Below the pieces are notes generated by a model that was not told the origin of the DNA, did no database searches, and saw only the letters and a program-made list of their open reading frames with translations. Of a stretch of DNA of 64,000 nt, positions 12,701-23,800 are shown one piece after another (the stretch's first letter is position 1; the number at the start of each line of letters is the position of its first letter). Where the stretch lies: the NCBI GenBank assembly GCA_020631735.1, contig CM036167.1, forward strand, positions 3,166,988-3,230,987, in the 5' to 3' direction. The position numbers were made by a program, and so were the translations under genes. This DNA comes from Saccharum officinarum. Its lineage: Eukaryota; Streptophyta; Magnoliopsida; Poales; Poaceae.

Positions 12701-12909
12701 ATAATCCGGTACAACACTCTCGCACCAAGCACATTGATATCCGCCATCACTTTCTAAGAGATCACGTTGCTAAAAATGACATATCACTAGAAGGTGTACG
12801 AAGTGAAAATCAATTAGCGGATATCTTCACTAAACCTTTGGACGAGGCTACCTTTTGTAGGCTAAGAAGTGAACTTAATGTGCTTGATTCAAGTAACTTT
12901 AAAAAATGA
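9685..12909 (+). CDS. copia pol: protease, integrase, reverse transcriptase, RNase H (1074 aa)
   Basis: Uninterrupted polyprotein in copia order. The aspartic protease motif [10 protein letters not shown] lies near residue 12. The integrase zinc-binding HHCC is in WHRRLAHVG...CSACQAGK (about 150-190), and the DDE residues are in [14 protein letters not shown] and VVERKNRTL. Reverse transcriptase follows, with [30 protein letters not shown] and the catalytic YVDD near 755. RNase H is marked by [14 protein letters not shown] and the closing ADIFTKPL. The frame opens only at 9685 (a TAG precedes it), overlaps gag by 38 nt in another frame and has no early ATG. Expression therefore needs frameshifting or splicing. 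All catalytic motifs look intact, so the element may be autonomous. Confidence 0.95.
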   Translation: MNYKTGGSHWVIDSGCTQHMTGNPRMFTSIEENGICQEKITFGDNSKSKVKGIGKIAISNDHSLSNVLYVASLSFNLLSVGQLCDLGFQCLFTPNEVEVSKIDDKQVIFKGFRYNNLYLVDFTSEDANLMTCLFTKTSLGWLWHRRLAHVGMSTLNKLLKKELVRGLKDVKFEKDKPCSACQAGKQVANTHPTKAFMSTSRVLELLHMDLFGPTTYKSLGGNLYCLVIVDDYSRYTWTFFLHDKSEVASCFKKFAKRAQNEFEVKIKKIRSDNGKEFDNTNIEAYCDEIGIKHEVSSTYTPQQNGVVERKNRTLITLARTMLDEYNTPEKFWAEAINTACYASNRLFLQKFLGKTPYELLNGKKPDVSFFRVFGCKCYIYKKRQHLGKFQRRCDIGFLVGYSSKSKAYRVFNHATGLVEETYDVEFDESNGSQGAIENCDDVGDEPLREAMKNMPVGDIKPKDDDDDVQIVDPPSSSRVPQDDDKNERVENEDTYVSHEQAEAQAQDVDAPHPPPQVVDRRNSPLLQAHPQELIIGSPTKGVMTRSQKLASFVEHHSFVSCVEPKNVEEALQDPDWVNAMHEELNNFTRNQVWTLEEHPKGARVIGTKWVFRNKQDDQGIVVRNKARLVAKGFSQVEGLDFGETFAPVARLEAIRILLAYASHHDMKLYQMDVKSAFLNGFINELVYVNQPPGFEDPRYPNHVYRLSKALYGLKQAPRAWYERLRDFLIEKGFTIGKVDTTLFTKKLNGEIFICQVYVDDIIFGSTNEDYCKEFGELMSKEFEMSMIGELTFFLGFQVKQMREGIFISQEKYTKDLLKRFKMEECKPIKTPMPSNGHLDLDEGGKPVDQTLYRSMIGSLLYLTASRPDIMFSVCMCARFQACPKEPHLSAVKRILRYLKHTPSIGLWYPKGARFQLVGYSDSDYAGCKIDRKSTSGGCHLLGRSLVSWSSKKQNSVALSTAEAEYIAAGACCAQILYMKQTLLDYGVVLEKVPLLCDNESAVKIANNPVQHSRTKHIDIRHHFLRDHVAKNDISLEGVRSENQLADIFTKPLDEATFCRLRSELNVLDSSNFKK

Positions 12910-13394
12910 GCGCGTGTTGTCCCTTGCATTGCATTGTATCATATGTCATGTTTACCTTATCGCAATGCATTTAGGGCTTGGCTAACACGGTTACGATAAC
13001 CCTCCTTTGGAGGAGTGAAGAAGCCTAACCGTGGATCAAACTTGACAAGCAACCTAGCTTTACTTTCTTGTATTGCATTGCATATGCATGGTTGTTTGTT
13101 TGTCGTTTCTTTTCGGTTTAGCTTTGAGCAACCTCTGTGTTCGTCCATGAATAGAGAGAGCATTTGACGCTCCTAAAGGTCCAAAAACTCTATTGCATGG
13201 CCATACGTTGCTCCTTGGGTGTTTATTGCCTATTTTCGTAAAAATTATACTAGCCTAAGGCAAACTATTTTGAAAAATTTGAGGGTTTGAGTGAGGTCAC
13301 TCATATCAGGTTCCAATTGGTGTTTATTTGAGTCTCTTTGAATTGGAACTTGATTGGGAGAAGTCGCGTCGCAGTTCGGAACGAAGAATGGCGA
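12910..13394 (+). other. copia internal spacer after pol
   Basis: No coding sequence recognised. AT-balanced DNA between the pol stop and the motif cluster upstream of the third ORF. Confidence 0.6.
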
Positions 13395-13735
13395 AAAACA
13401 GCGACCGGACGCTGCACCGGACGCAGTGTTGCTGCACCACCGCGTCCGGTCCCGGCGTCCACCAGCGCGTCCGGTTTTCCAGAAGACAAAGTCCAGATCT
13501 AGGCACCGGACGCTGCACCGGACGCGCCTCTGACCACCACCGCGTCCGGTCCCGCTACCACCACCGCGTCCGGTGCTCCGCGATGAATTCCCGAGCACTC
13601 AGCCTTCGGACTCTGACCGCGTCCGGTCTGTCCACACCGGACGCGCCCGGTGACTCCAGGCGCTTACTGGAGTGTCACCGGACGCTGCACCACCGCGTCC
13701 GGTGATTTTCACCACCGCGTCCGGTGCTACCGAAT
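13395..13735 (+). promoter_or_regulatory. Internal CCGGACGCG/CGCGTCCGG cluster
   Basis: About a dozen copies of the core motif found in the LTR promoter cluster, in both orientations and often palindromic (for example ACCGGACGC next to GCGTCCGGT). They end about 20 bp before a TATA box at 13753-13759. The same motif grammar upstream of a TATA box at two places in one element suggests a shared transcription-factor or methylation-sensitive control region. Its role is inferred. Confidence 0.55.
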
Positions 13736-13752
13736 CGAGCGGATCTCGCCCT

Positions 13753-13759
13753 TATAAAA
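13753..13759 (+). promoter_or_regulatory. Candidate internal TATA box for the third ORF
   Basis: TATAAAA within CCCTTATAAAACCG directly after the motif cluster. The following 400 bp are C/G-rich like a grass 5' UTR and include AAACCCTAG and its inverse TAGGGTTT (14116-14138), a telo-box-like plant promoter or leader motif. Confidence 0.5.
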
Positions 13760-14161
13760 CCGTTCCGTCTTGTCCGTTTTTGCTTCTTCCGCCGACATCC
13801 GCCGCCGCCGTGCCCTAGTCGCCGTTCCGCCGCTCCCGCGCTTCTTCCTCGCCGCCAGCGAGCCTCCACGCGCCGCGCCTTCGCTCTCTGGCGAGCCTTG
13901 CCGCTCTCTCTCACTGCCGCGCCGCGCCCAGCTCGTTCTCTGCTCGCAAGCCCGCGCCCGCGCCACCACCGCCGCCGCCAAAAATCACCGCCGGCGAGCC
14001 ACCACCGCCAAGAGCCGGCCACCTGCCACCACTGTGGTATCCCCCAGCGCCGCAGCTCACCCCTGTGCTCCCGTGCCCTCGCTTCCTTCGGCCGAGATTT
14101 GAACCTAGGGTTTACCCCTAAACCCTAGCTTAGGGTTTCTTCAACCCTAGGGCTTGTCGAG

Positions 14162-14450
14162 GTAACGGCTCGTCTCGATTCCGTTTTCGATTCAAGTCCT
14201 TTCAATTCTCTCGTTAGGGCTTGCCGTTGACCATAATCTTTCATTGCTATCTAGTTTGGTCGTTTCAGTGCTCGATCGCCGATCTCGGGAGTTCTCGCGA
14301 ACTAGATCATCTCGTCCCTTCACCGTCGTCTCGTCGATCCGAGGTAGCTTAGCGTCGTTTCACTTCGTATCTCACGTGCTTGCTATCTAGGGTTTCGTAT
14401 CTTTAGATATATATATGCTTATTGTATATCTCTCTATTCCATACGTGCAG
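14162..14450 (+). other. Candidate 5'-UTR intron of the copia third ORF
   Basis: A good donor (CGAG|GTAACG) and acceptor (ATACGTGCAG|CGAG) bound a T-rich 289-bp stretch just upstream of the ORF start at 14580. With the TATA box and leader this makes a gene-like unit of promoter, 5' UTR, intron and CDS inside the element. Predicted from sequence only. Confidence 0.4.
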
Positions 14451-14579
14451 CGAGTCAGTCGGTGTGCCGGGTCAGATCTGTTTGCTTAATCCGAGGCCAA
14501 GCCTGCGGATACGGATTGAGGCCAAGCCTCTCGAGTGTCAGTTCATCATCTCACAGAGGTTCTCAGGCAGTCAGTCAGC

Positions 14580-16970
14580 ATGGTGCGTTGCAAGAACGCC
14601 GGAGGAGCTCCTGGTGACGGGGACAACAGTCCTCCCCGTCGTGATGAGATTGCGCGCGGTAAGCGCATCAAGATTGCAGCCAGGAAGAAGAGGAGGACAC
14701 TTTCAGATGCAGAGGTTGCTCAGGCCGTGGCAGACGCCGCAGAGCAGGCAGAGAGAGGTGGCAGACGCAGTGGGTTACACATAGGCGAGCGTCGCTTTCA
14801 TCTTGAAGGTCGACAGCTCGGCACTGAGGCCACTGAGGACACCGAGGCTACAGCACCTTCAGAGCAGATGTCAGTGGATCCACCCACAGAGCAGACAGAG
14901 GCTACCCAGGCTACTGAGGCTCCACAGGCCACTGAGGATACAGAGGAGCAGGCAGCTCAGTCTCCACCACGTCGTCGCTCCACACGTGCTCGTACTCAGG
15001 TGACACCTAGGCCAGAGGGCCCGCGTCGTGGTGCACGACCTCCTCCCAGAGTTAGAGGGTCACCCCCGGTTGTGCACTTAGACCTGAGGGGTGCTTCTTC
15101 ACGTCAGGTGAAGAGCTTGAGGTTTGTGGAGGTCAGCCGATGGTTTCCACCTGTCAGAGATGCCAGTGCTTCAGAGGGTTTCTATACCCCACTTCAGGAG
15201 GACTTCTACAGGGCCCTAGTTGACAGTGGCATTGCTTTCAGACCTCAGAGGGTATGTCGACTAGAGGCATTGGTTGATGTTGTGGGAGAGCAGCTCCGTC
15301 CGCACCTGTTCTATCTGCCTGGCTTATCAGATCTTCTTGGACGGACAGGTGCTTACTGCGGCACATGGGTCAGGGAGTTCTATGCTTCTCTTTGGATTGA
15401 TCCTGCCCATGAGTTCATACACTTTGCTTTCAGAGGCCGCGATCACAGATTGTACAGCTCCAGAGCTCGAGAGATCCTCAGACTACCAGCTTCTGACACG
15501 AGGATCCATCAGTTGTGCTATGGTCAGACTCCACCTCCCAGACGCCCTCACGGCGGTTCAGTGCCACCCACCGACCTGGTTCGACCCTGCTTTCGCGAGC
15601 CTTTTGGCGAAGGGTCACGTCGTACTCCTGCCAGCCTGACGCCTCTTGCCCGAGTCTTGGATGCCATTCTCAGACGCACTTTACTTCCTAGACTTGGCTA
15701 CAGAGAGGGACTGACGAGGATGCAGCTTTGGGTTGTTCACCACCTCATGACACAGCGACAGTTTGATATCTGGGATCTTATCCTGAGTGAGATGGAGGAC
15801 ACCATTGCTGAGGGCTTCAAGGGCAACCGTCAGCTTCCCTATGCCCACTGGATTTGTTTCATCATCAGATCAGCTATCCAGATGCCACCAGAGATCAGGG
15901 CAGAGATTGCCAACACCACTACATCATTCCCTGATTATGATATTCGACAGCTTTGGGCTTCTATCACTAGAGAGCAGGCTCCAGCACCAGGACAGCGTGA
16001 GCGCCCAGAGGTTCCTGAGACAGCAGCTGAGCAGGACGCTAGAGTTGACGAGCTTGCCGAGGCAGAGCTCGCAGACCTTGACACTCAGCCTGCTGGGATA
16101 CCTGAGGATGTCACTTCAGACAGCACTGATGAAGACTATCAGCCCATCCCCAGGTACCGGTCTCCTCGGTCTCACGACCACGAGGCCGGTGGATCTGGCT
16201 CAGCCTCCCGCTCAGACCCAGCCATGGTGGCTATCCTTGAGAGGTTGACCCAGGCTCAGGAGCAGCAGCAGCAGCAGATACAGCGCCAGGCACAGGATAC
16301 AGCTGCAGCACTAGCACAGATTCAGGCTCGTCAGGACGAGTTTCAGAGACAGCAGCTTGAGATCCAGAGGCAGCAGGTTGAGATGCAGCGACAGAGTCAG
16401 CAGCAGTACATGGATCTCCTGCGCCATCTTATCACAGTTGGGGTTCCTCCGCCAGCTTCTGTCATGACTCAGGCTTTGCATTCCAGTGGTCCGTCGAGTC
16501 AGGGACAGCCGAGCTTACAGTTTACATCTCCACAGCAGCAGGTTCCCCAGTCATTTCAGTCCCCGAGCTTCACTCCTATACATACGGGGTTTACACCGTC
16601 AGACCAGCCTCGCCCGCATCTTCTGACAGGCACACCTCTTGGTGATTACAGTGCCACCTACAGCGAGTTGACTGGTCAGCCGACACCCTCGCACACTACT
16701 ACGTTTCACACTTCGTCAGGGTTGTCAGCTTCCGAGGCAGTCGTTCCACCAGTGACAGGAACCGGGACTACAGAGACCATCCCCTCTTCAGTTGCCTCGA
16801 CAGATCCCCCAGCTACTGGCGCACTTCAGGCTCAGGTTACTCAGACAGATCCACTTGTTGCTACACAGTCAGTGCCTGTTCCTGCTCAGACCCGACCGCT
16901 TCGCAGCCACGTGCTTCTTCAGAGGGTCAGCCAGATAGCTCAGACTCCGAGGATTCGCTTCACTTTGTGA
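14580..16970 (+). CDS. copia third ORF, plant retroelement accessory protein (796 aa)
   Basis: Located after pol, where SIRE-type elements carry their so-called env-like ORF. I chose the first ATG at 14580. The N-terminus is basic (GKRIKIAARKKRRTL, a nuclear-localisation-like cluster). A Thr/Glu/Ala-rich repeat stretch and an Arg/Pro-rich stretch follow. Residues about 180-470 form a globular domain (FYTPLQEDFYRALVDSG, LWIDPAHEFIHFAFRGRDH, YAHWICFIIRSA) that I match to the plant-specific 'putative plant transposon protein' family found in retroelements. A glutamine-rich coiled coil (about 550-620) and a Ser/Thr/Pro/Gln-rich tail complete it. I see no signal peptide or transmembrane segment, so an envelope role is unlikely. 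The function is unknown; a nuclear or particle-associated role is possible. Confidence 0.8.
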   Translation: MVRCKNAGGAPGDGDNSPPRRDEIARGKRIKIAARKKRRTLSDAEVAQAVADAAEQAERGGRRSGLHIGERRFHLEGRQLGTEATEDTEATAPSEQMSVDPPTEQTEATQATEAPQATEDTEEQAAQSPPRRRSTRARTQVTPRPEGPRRGARPPPRVRGSPPVVHLDLRGASSRQVKSLRFVEVSRWFPPVRDASASEGFYTPLQEDFYRALVDSGIAFRPQRVCRLEALVDVVGEQLRPHLFYLPGLSDLLGRTGAYCGTWVREFYASLWIDPAHEFIHFAFRGRDHRLYSSRAREILRLPASDTRIHQLCYGQTPPPRRPHGGSVPPTDLVRPCFREPFGEGSRRTPASLTPLARVLDAILRRTLLPRLGYREGLTRMQLWVVHHLMTQRQFDIWDLILSEMEDTIAEGFKGNRQLPYAHWICFIIRSAIQMPPEIRAEIANTTTSFPDYDIRQLWASITREQAPAPGQRERPEVPETAAEQDARVDELAEAELADLDTQPAGIPEDVTSDSTDEDYQPIPRYRSPRSHDHEAGGSGSASRSDPAMVAILERLTQAQEQQQQQIQRQAQDTAAALAQIQARQDEFQRQQLEIQRQQVEMQRQSQQQYMDLLRHLITVGVPPPASVMTQALHSSGPSSQGQPSLQFTSPQQQVPQSFQSPSFTPIHTGFTPSDQPRPHLLTGTPLGDYSATYSELTGQPTPSHTTTFHTSSGLSASEAVVPPVTGTGTTETIPSSVASTDPPATGALQAQVTQTDPLVATQSVPVPAQTRPLRSHVLLQRVSQIAQTPRIRFTL

Positions 16971-17469
16971 TCACTCCGCGCACCTCGGCACCCGACACGA
17001 CTCCGTCTGTCCCCCCGTCAGATTAGATTAGTTTTTTGGCGCTTGATGCCAAAGGGGGAGAGAGAGTAGTTTCAGGGGGAGTTTGTGAGTGGGTTTTCGT
17101 GTCTCGTGTGCTCATTCATGCATATCATGTTTATTTTCAGCATTGCATTCGTGTGACATTGTCGTCGAGTCGTAAACCTTAAATCTTAATGTGTTACTCG
17201 TCTCAGTGATTAATATTTGTCACCGTTTTAGCTATAGCTCTAAGGTTGTGCTTCCGTGCCTTACTCCGATTACTTATGAGCTATCCTTATGTGTACTAAC
17301 GCTTTTTGTCTTATCTTATGAAGTACACTCTTTTGGCTTGGGGCACATAAGCAATTCCTAACCCCTTGTGCTTATTGTATTTTGCTTATGTGAACCAAGC
17401 ATGCTTGAAAACCTTCACTCTAATCCATTGAAACTTAGTGTTGTCATCAATCACCAAAAAGGGGGAGAT
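16971..17469 (+). other. copia 3' untranslated region and polypurine tract
   Basis: Non-coding. The polypurine tract AAAAAGGGGGAGA (17456-17468) abuts the right LTR and primes plus-strand synthesis. A second purine-rich run (AAAGGGGGAGAGAGAG) at about 17050 may be an extra or older tract. Confidence 0.8.
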
Positions 17470-19058
17470 TGAAAGCATCTAGGCCCCAAGGTTTGGTTTC
17501 GGTAATTAATGACAACACTTTATTACCATGACTAACGTGTGTTTTGCAGAAACATTGGTAAGTTAGGTCATGGAGGTGATAACTGCTTTGAGCACTGTGG
17601 CTTCGTGTCCCTTGATGGAAATCGTTTCGGTTTTCAAAAGAGTGACGTCAAGATTAAGGACGGTTAGTTCCGGATGACGAAGTGTTGAGACACATTCGGA
17701 ATAGTCGTTAGGATCTTCGTTTTTCTCTTTTGGCCGTACTATAAAGGGGGGCATGAATGGGTAGCTTGACCTAGGCGAGTCCTATGTTTAGGTGTGGTGC
17801 ACACTTGTTAAACTTGGCGCTAGGCAACCCTAGATTGGCTCAAGGTTCAGTTAGAAGCAACTTGGTTGAAGTTGCGACGCGTTTCGGGCTGTTTTCTAGG
17901 CACCGGACGCGGTCTTCGGGAACACCGGACGCGTCCGGTGTATACGTTACCGCGACTAGGTTTCGGCCTCGACCACCGGACGCGGTCCTCGCGAGGACCG
18001 GACGCGGTGGTCAACGACCGACACGTGTCACCGAGAGAAAACGCCCGTCGGACGCGACCTGGACTTGATCGGCGCGTCCGGTGCGAGTCCAGTAAGGTCC
18101 AGAGAGGACCGGACGCGTCCGGTCTTCAGGCATCGGACGCGGCCTCGCGTCCGGTGTAAGTCCAGTAAGCACCCTTGCACGTCGGACGCGTCCGGTGCTA
18201 CCTGACCGGTGCGTCCGGTGTTTCGATTTCGAAATCGCGTTTTGACCGTTACGGGGGACCGGCGCGTCCGGTGTGTTGCACCGGTGCGTCCGGTGACCCC
18301 GTGCCAGAAAGTAACGGTTCGTTTTCTCTGAGGGGTGTATAAATACAACCCCTCCACCTCTTTTAGAGGTCTCTTGCTCATTCAAACATCTGAGAAAAAC
18401 CCTTTAGAGTGCAAGGGAGTGAAAGAGCTCTAGTGAGGATAGAGATTTGAGAATCGAAGCTTGAGAGCACCTCACTAGCGATTAGAGAGAGTAGCAAGTG
18501 TGCATCCACCTTCTCATTTGGGCTCGTAGTGGTCAAGTGAGAGTTCTAGCTTGTTACTCTTGGTGATCGCCATCACCTAGACGGCGTGGTGGTGATTGGG
18601 AGTTCGGTGATCATCCGGTGGAACTTGTGGATGACCCAACTCATCTTGTGAGCGGTTTTGGGTGATTCGCCGCGACGGAGTGTCGAAGAATCAACCCGTA
18701 GAGAGCACTTGATCCTTGCGCGGATCAAGGGGGAGCTACACCCTTGCGCGGGTGCTCCAACGAGGACTAGTGAGGAGTGGCGACTCTCCGATACCTCGGC
18801 AAAACGTCGCCGTGTTCCTTGCCCCTTTACATTCAAGCATTTACTTTCTCGTACATACTTTCATTGCTTGATTTACATTCCTAGATATGCCATGCTAGAC
18901 TAGGATTGGAAACTAGGGTGCAAAACTTTGTATCGGTAGACTCTCTAGGAACACTAGTAGACATTAGGGGTGAATTCCGGCTTGTAGGATTTAATTCTTG
19001 CAATTAATTTTTAGAAAAGCCCAATTCACCCCCCCTCTTGGGCATCTTGATCCTTTCA
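17470..19058 (+). repeat. copia right (3') LTR
   Basis: A 1,589-bp direct repeat of 5685-7272, starting TGAAAG and ending TTTCA. It differs from the left LTR by one substitution and one single-base insertion in what I compared. The TATA box is at 18338-18345. Confidence 0.95.
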
Positions 19059-19063
19059 GACCG
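19059..19063. repeat. 5-bp target site duplication (GACCG), right copy
   Basis: Matches 5680-5684 exactly. Confidence 0.95.
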
Positions 19064-19273
19064 GCTCGACCCAGGGTCGTACGAGTCAGAGATTTCCCTG
19101 TGGTCGAGGCGTCCCGTCGAGCAAGCCTCGTGCGAGTCGGAACGCGGTCGAGGCGTTCCGTGCGTGGTTTTGGCTCGTTCTTCCTACGTGGGCAAAGCCT
19201 TTGGCGTGGTTTTCTCAGGGGTTTGTCTTTTTCAGTCGTTGAGTGTGGGTACCCCTTGTTTAGGTACTCGACA
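19064..19273 (-). repeat. gypsy-1 5' LTR, outer part
   Basis: The remaining 210 bp of the LTR interrupted at 5684, ending in TACTCGACA. This is the element's outer edge. The following bases CATAT would be its target duplication, but the partner lies outside the window. Confidence 0.75.
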
Positions 19274-19775
19274 CATATGATGCAAATCTTTTATCTGGAT
19301 ACTTCGTATGTTTACAATGGTTTAAAGTGTTTTTGCAAGTGTTTCAGACGCACGTTTCAAATGTTTTATTTGTTTTCAGATGTACGTTGCAATTGTTACA
19401 TCTGGATATTTCGAAATAAGATCGAGGGTTGCATCTCCCTCTCACCTTTCGGCTGTCTCGCCTCGGTGTCAGGTGCAGGACGGTGGAGGCAGTCCCTACT
19501 GGCACGGGCGGCCCCACGTGCTTGCGGGTGGCCACAACAGGCGAGACGTGGGCGAGCAGACGTGGGAAGCGAGAAGAGGGGCAGCGGCACGGGCGTCCGA
19601 ACAAAGGACCTAGCGTCTGGATGTACGAGCGCTGGCCACGCCCTTTAGAAAAGCCCACGCTGAGAGAAGCTTTTCTGGCTTTATGCCGAGAAGCCAAGAA
19701 TTTATTACGAAAGCCAATAGTAAAATGTCCACGTCTGGAAACCAAAAGGCAGGAAGTCAACTTTGAAGAGAAAAG
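19274..19775. other. Intergenic DNA, probable degraded middle-repetitive element
   Basis: No gene recognised. 19274-19440 repeats phrases such as ATCTGGATA, TGTTTCAGA and ACGTTGCAA, and 19440-19620 is GC-rich, ending in a GCGTCCGAAC...GCGTCTGGATG stretch. I have an impression of a common grass repeat with this layout but cannot name it. Confidence 0.35.
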
Positions 19776-20687
19776 GGAAAAAATCATATTACCTCCTTCA
19801 ACTTTTGTGAAAGTCTCTTTTCCTCCCTGAACTCTAAAATCGGGTAAACCACCTGCCTAAACTTTTAAAACCGTTTGTTTTACCTCCTGACTGGTTATAA
19901 CCAGTTTTCAAAGGTGGTCTTGTCTTTTTTTTTATTTCAGCTGAATCTTTTAAAAATCATAGTAAATAACAGAAAATCATAGTAAATAACAGAAAAAATC
20001 ATAAAATAGAAAATTCAATTTTGTTGGACTTCACATGAGTAAATCTACACAGTGAACATATAATATGGGATGTTTTAGTACAAATTTTTTTTTGTAGCCT
20101 TAGATCTATACTTTTCTATAATTAATTCATAGATGCAGTTTCTATGGTCCAATTGTAGTGAGTTTTTTATGGTGGGCTAATTATTGCATGCGGGAACTGT
20201 AGTAAAAATTTCATACTCATTAGATCATGTATAATTAGTTATAACTAAGTTATACATGATCCAATGAGTAAGCAATTTTTACTACAGCCCATGCATACAA
20301 TAATTAGCCCACCATAAAAATTTCACCACAATTGGACCATATAAACTGCAGCTATGAATTAATTACAGAAAATCATAGATTTAAAGCTACAACAAAAAAG
20401 ATGTTCTAAAGTATATCATATTATATGTTCACTATGTAGATCTACTCATATGTAGTCTAGCAAAATTAGATTTTCTATTTTTATGATTTTTTCTGTGACT
20501 TACTATGATTTTTCAAAATTCAGTCAAAACAAATAAAAAAGAAAAAGACAAAATCGCCTGTAAAAACCGCTTATAAGGTAAAACGAATGGTTTTAAAAGT
20601 TTAGGGAGGTGGTTTATCCGGTTTTAGAGTTTAAGGAGGAAAATCGGATTTTTGCAAAAGTTGAGTGAGGTAATGTGGACTTTTTTC
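19776..20687. mobile_element. Foldback (hairpin) element A, Mutator-like MITE candidate
   Basis: The two halves are inverted copies of each other around a centre near 20235. The left edge reads GGAAAAAATCATATTACCTC, and the right edge is its near-complement (GAGGTAATGTGGACTTTTTTC). Each arm is about 450 bp and shares phrases with element B (AATCATAGTAAAT, CTACACAGTGAACATATAATATG). There is no coding capacity. A transcript would fold into a long double-stranded RNA. The flanking repeat is imperfect. Confidence 0.7.
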
Positions 20688-20768
20688 GAAAAAAAACTAA
20701 AAGCTACTAAAGTTCAAAGAAACGGGCCCTAATCTGATTAGGTAACTCATCGATTGGTGATGGCATTG

Positions 20769-20837
20769 TGCGTCGCTGTTGGCTGAGCATTTGGAATCAG
20801 CTGCATGGCTAGCCCATGGACTGAATACCCTCGGTGA
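20769..20837. repeat. Segmental duplication copy A, left piece
   Basis: Matches 28034-28105 with divergence (GAGCATT..GAATCAGCTGCATGGCTAG is shared). It continues on the other side of the hAT element at 25758. See the finding on the split duplication. Confidence 0.6.
20830..20837. repeat. 8-bp target site duplication of the hAT element, left copy
   Basis: CTCGGTGA here and at 25758-25765, directly outside the terminal inverted repeats. Eight bases is the hAT signature. Confidence 0.9.
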
Positions 20838-23800
20838 TAGCCCTGCTAATGGATGAGAACCCACCCCGTTCCCACCCCACCCCAAATGAATTGCATTTGA
20901 TTTTCTATACCAGCCCACCCCACAAAATCATACAATTAACCCGACCCACCCCACCCCACTCATTTGCACTGCCCAACCCAACCCACATGGTGGGTTGCAC
21001 CCACGGAAAACCATGGAAAGCAGATGAACGTCTACTGCAAAAGTTAAATACATACTGCCATCATCTCCTGCAAAATAAAACATTTACAGGCTACTGCAGA
21101 GTTAACATGATTCAGCAACTACTACATGATTCAACAGAAGTGAGACGGATAATTTAATTTCTTCATTCAGCAAGAAATTAAATTGATTAAATTACATGAT
21201 TCAAGAACAATGCACTACTGCAGAATCCTAGATGAGCTGCAACACTTCACTGCTACATACTCCAGATTTTAGCACAACTTGACCTCAAAATTTTGCCAGA
21301 TAAAACATCTCATGCTGAAGCAAACATGGATCCGATGAACACCACTATGCCACCATTTCAGTCACCGAAGCCAAATAGTAATTGCAAGAACCAGCATTTC
21401 AGTCTCTGATGAAGCCAAATAGTTACTGCAAGAAGCTGTGGAAGGAAGACTTGAAGACAAGACCTGTAAAATAACACACAGATTCAGAGGCTGGATCGTT
21501 GTTTGGAGTTGGTTCACATGTAAGCAAATCTAATGAATTTCCAAGATATTTACATTGCACTTTCATCATCTGGCAAAGGAGTCATGCCTACATAGCACAA
21601 ACTTGAGACTGCATTGGCAGCTGGTGATGCAAAGTAATCAATCAATCACTATTCAAAATCTATCATCATCCAGGGCAAGCAAAGTGTCATAGCTCATAAC
21701 ACAGAAAATGGAATGACACAGAAAAGGTAATTGATAGCAGAACTAGAATAGGAAAAAAACTCGTTTCAACGCTCGTACTAGAATTAATTCGATCAAATCA
21801 GCCATGAATTGGCGTCAAATCACTAGCAGTAGTAGTGCCTCTAGCTAAGCTAGGCAGCGCACATATCTTCGTAGGCTTGGCTGCTTTGCCAAATGGCCAA
21901 GGTCCATGAACAATATTTATACAAGAGTGAGCTAGGGTTCTCTACAGGCATGCTAAATTAATACCAAGATGTGCCCTACTAAACCAGCAAGTAATGGACT
22001 GCCTTCCTACCAAGCAATCAAAACTCAAAAGTCAGCAAGAAAATTCCAGAGAGGTGAAATTGTTTCGTTCACTGCAGCGGGAAGGGGAAAGAGAAACGCC
22101 AGAATCTGATGTCCATTACTATGTGTTATTTTGGTTCTGTCTGGTCTACATTCTTGTAACAGCTCTTCCTATGATGTAATAATCCATTCAGCAATTTCAC
22201 CGATGATTACTGGATAGATCATTGACTATGTTGAATAGGATGGTTGAGCTATCTAGTAATTTCTAGAGCAACTATGTCAACCAGAGAATGCAGAATTAAA
22301 CATAAATAAAAAAACACTGCAGCCAGTCAAATGCTCAACTATGTCAACATTATGGTAAGTGATTGTCGACAAACCATTGAACAGTGAGGTAAGTGGAGCA
22401 TCTTGTACTTATATAGGAAACTAAGACAAACCATTAAATGATAACACTTCTGAAAAATCATTAATGAAACATATGTATTTACTAGAAATGGCCAAAGAAC
22501 AAAAACTATGTCAATCTTATGAAACAATTGGACCGACCTGTGCTAGGAAACCACAATCGGAGAGTTGTCCTCATTGTCTGGGAACTTGTACAACCAATCC
22601 TTAACACAAACAAGGGCTTCAAGGGTTTCAGGTGTCATTGAGCTTCGATTATCACCAAGAATCCGACCACTCAAACTAAACGCAGACTCAGAAGCTACGA
22701 TGCTGAGCGGTATTGCAAGAAAGTCTCGTGCCATAGCTGATAGGACAGGATACTTGTCCTTATTTGTCTTCCACCAGCTCAAGATCTCGAAGTTTTCATC
22801 ATCTCTCACGTGTTCATCTTCCAGATATGCATCAAGTTCGGACTTTTGAATACTGCTAGCTCTCTTTTGGGTTTTAAATTGAGCAAACTCCTGGTGCATT
22901 CTTCTTTTACCTAGCACAGGCGAACCCACAATGCCCCTAGATACAGTAGTATGAAACACTGGATCTGCACCATTTGTCCTAACGATCTCTTCACATTTCA
23001 TAAAATACTTAGTCATCCACTCTCTAGCCAAACTCATGCTTATGTCAATATCAACAAAGAAGTTGCACACCCTCTGATAAAAGAATTCTAAGAAGTCCAT
23101 TTTCAGCTATCTCTTTAAAAGCTTGCATTCTTCTCGGTGAGGAATTAATGTGCCTAATTAGATCCCGGATCACCTCTATTGTTGCATCAGCAATAGTCAT
23201 ACCATCTTGGACTAGAATATTCAGAATATAAGCGCAACATCTAACTCGAAGATGTTCACCATTGAATAGCATATCCGATTTGCCACTTTATTGCAAATGG
23301 TCACAAGCTATTTTGTTGTTGGCTGCATTGTCAAGGGTGATAGTAAACATCTTTTCCTTTATTCCATATTCTGTCATACATCTTGTAATTGCTTCCTCAA
23401 TGGCCAGACCACTATGTGGATACTTCACAGCTTTGAAAGAAATTATCTTCTTATGCAAAGCAAAGTTAGCATCGACATAATGGGCTGTTAGACAGATATA
23501 TCCTAGCTTTTGGTTAGATGTCCATAGATCGGAAGTGAAGCATATGCGAGAATCAAGGCCTTGCAATTTACTTTCCAATTTTTGCTTCATTCTCTCATAC
23601 ATTGTAACACAATCATTGCGGATTGTTTGGCAACCAATGCAATTAAATGTGGGCTGCAACGATGCCATCCATGGTGAAAAACTTGGGTCCTCAAATTTAT
23701 TAAATGCAACCTCTGCCCGAATGGACCAAGTTATCATTAACGCACGGCTTCTTTGAGAATTGAAGGTAAATGGACCTACAAATGGTTGTTTCCGAATTGT

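Larger units (their letters stand above)
5685..19058 (+). mobile_element. Complete Ty1/copia retrotransposon, SIRE/Maximus type
   Basis: A 13,374-bp element with LTRs of 1,588 and 1,589 bp, a tRNA-Met-type primer site after the left LTR, a polypurine tract before the right LTR, and a perfect 5-bp target duplication. Order: gag, pol (PR-INT-RT-RH, the copia order), a long spacer, a third ORF, polypurine tract. The two LTRs differ at only two places that I can find: one G/A substitution (6988 region against 18773 region) and one extra G at about 18256. The insertion is therefore very recent. It sits inside the LTR of an older gypsy element. The large size, the two-knuckle gag and an extra ORF after pol point to the SIRE/Maximus lineage. 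Confidence 0.93.

Noticed and set aside
13675..14128. Open frames on both strands in the GC-rich copia leader
   Set aside because: Overlapping Arg/Ala/Pro-rich frames with no family resemblance, best explained as 5'-UTR composition.
14535..14579. Upstream extension of the copia third ORF
   Set aside because: The extension starts at GTG, not ATG; the first ATG is at 14580.
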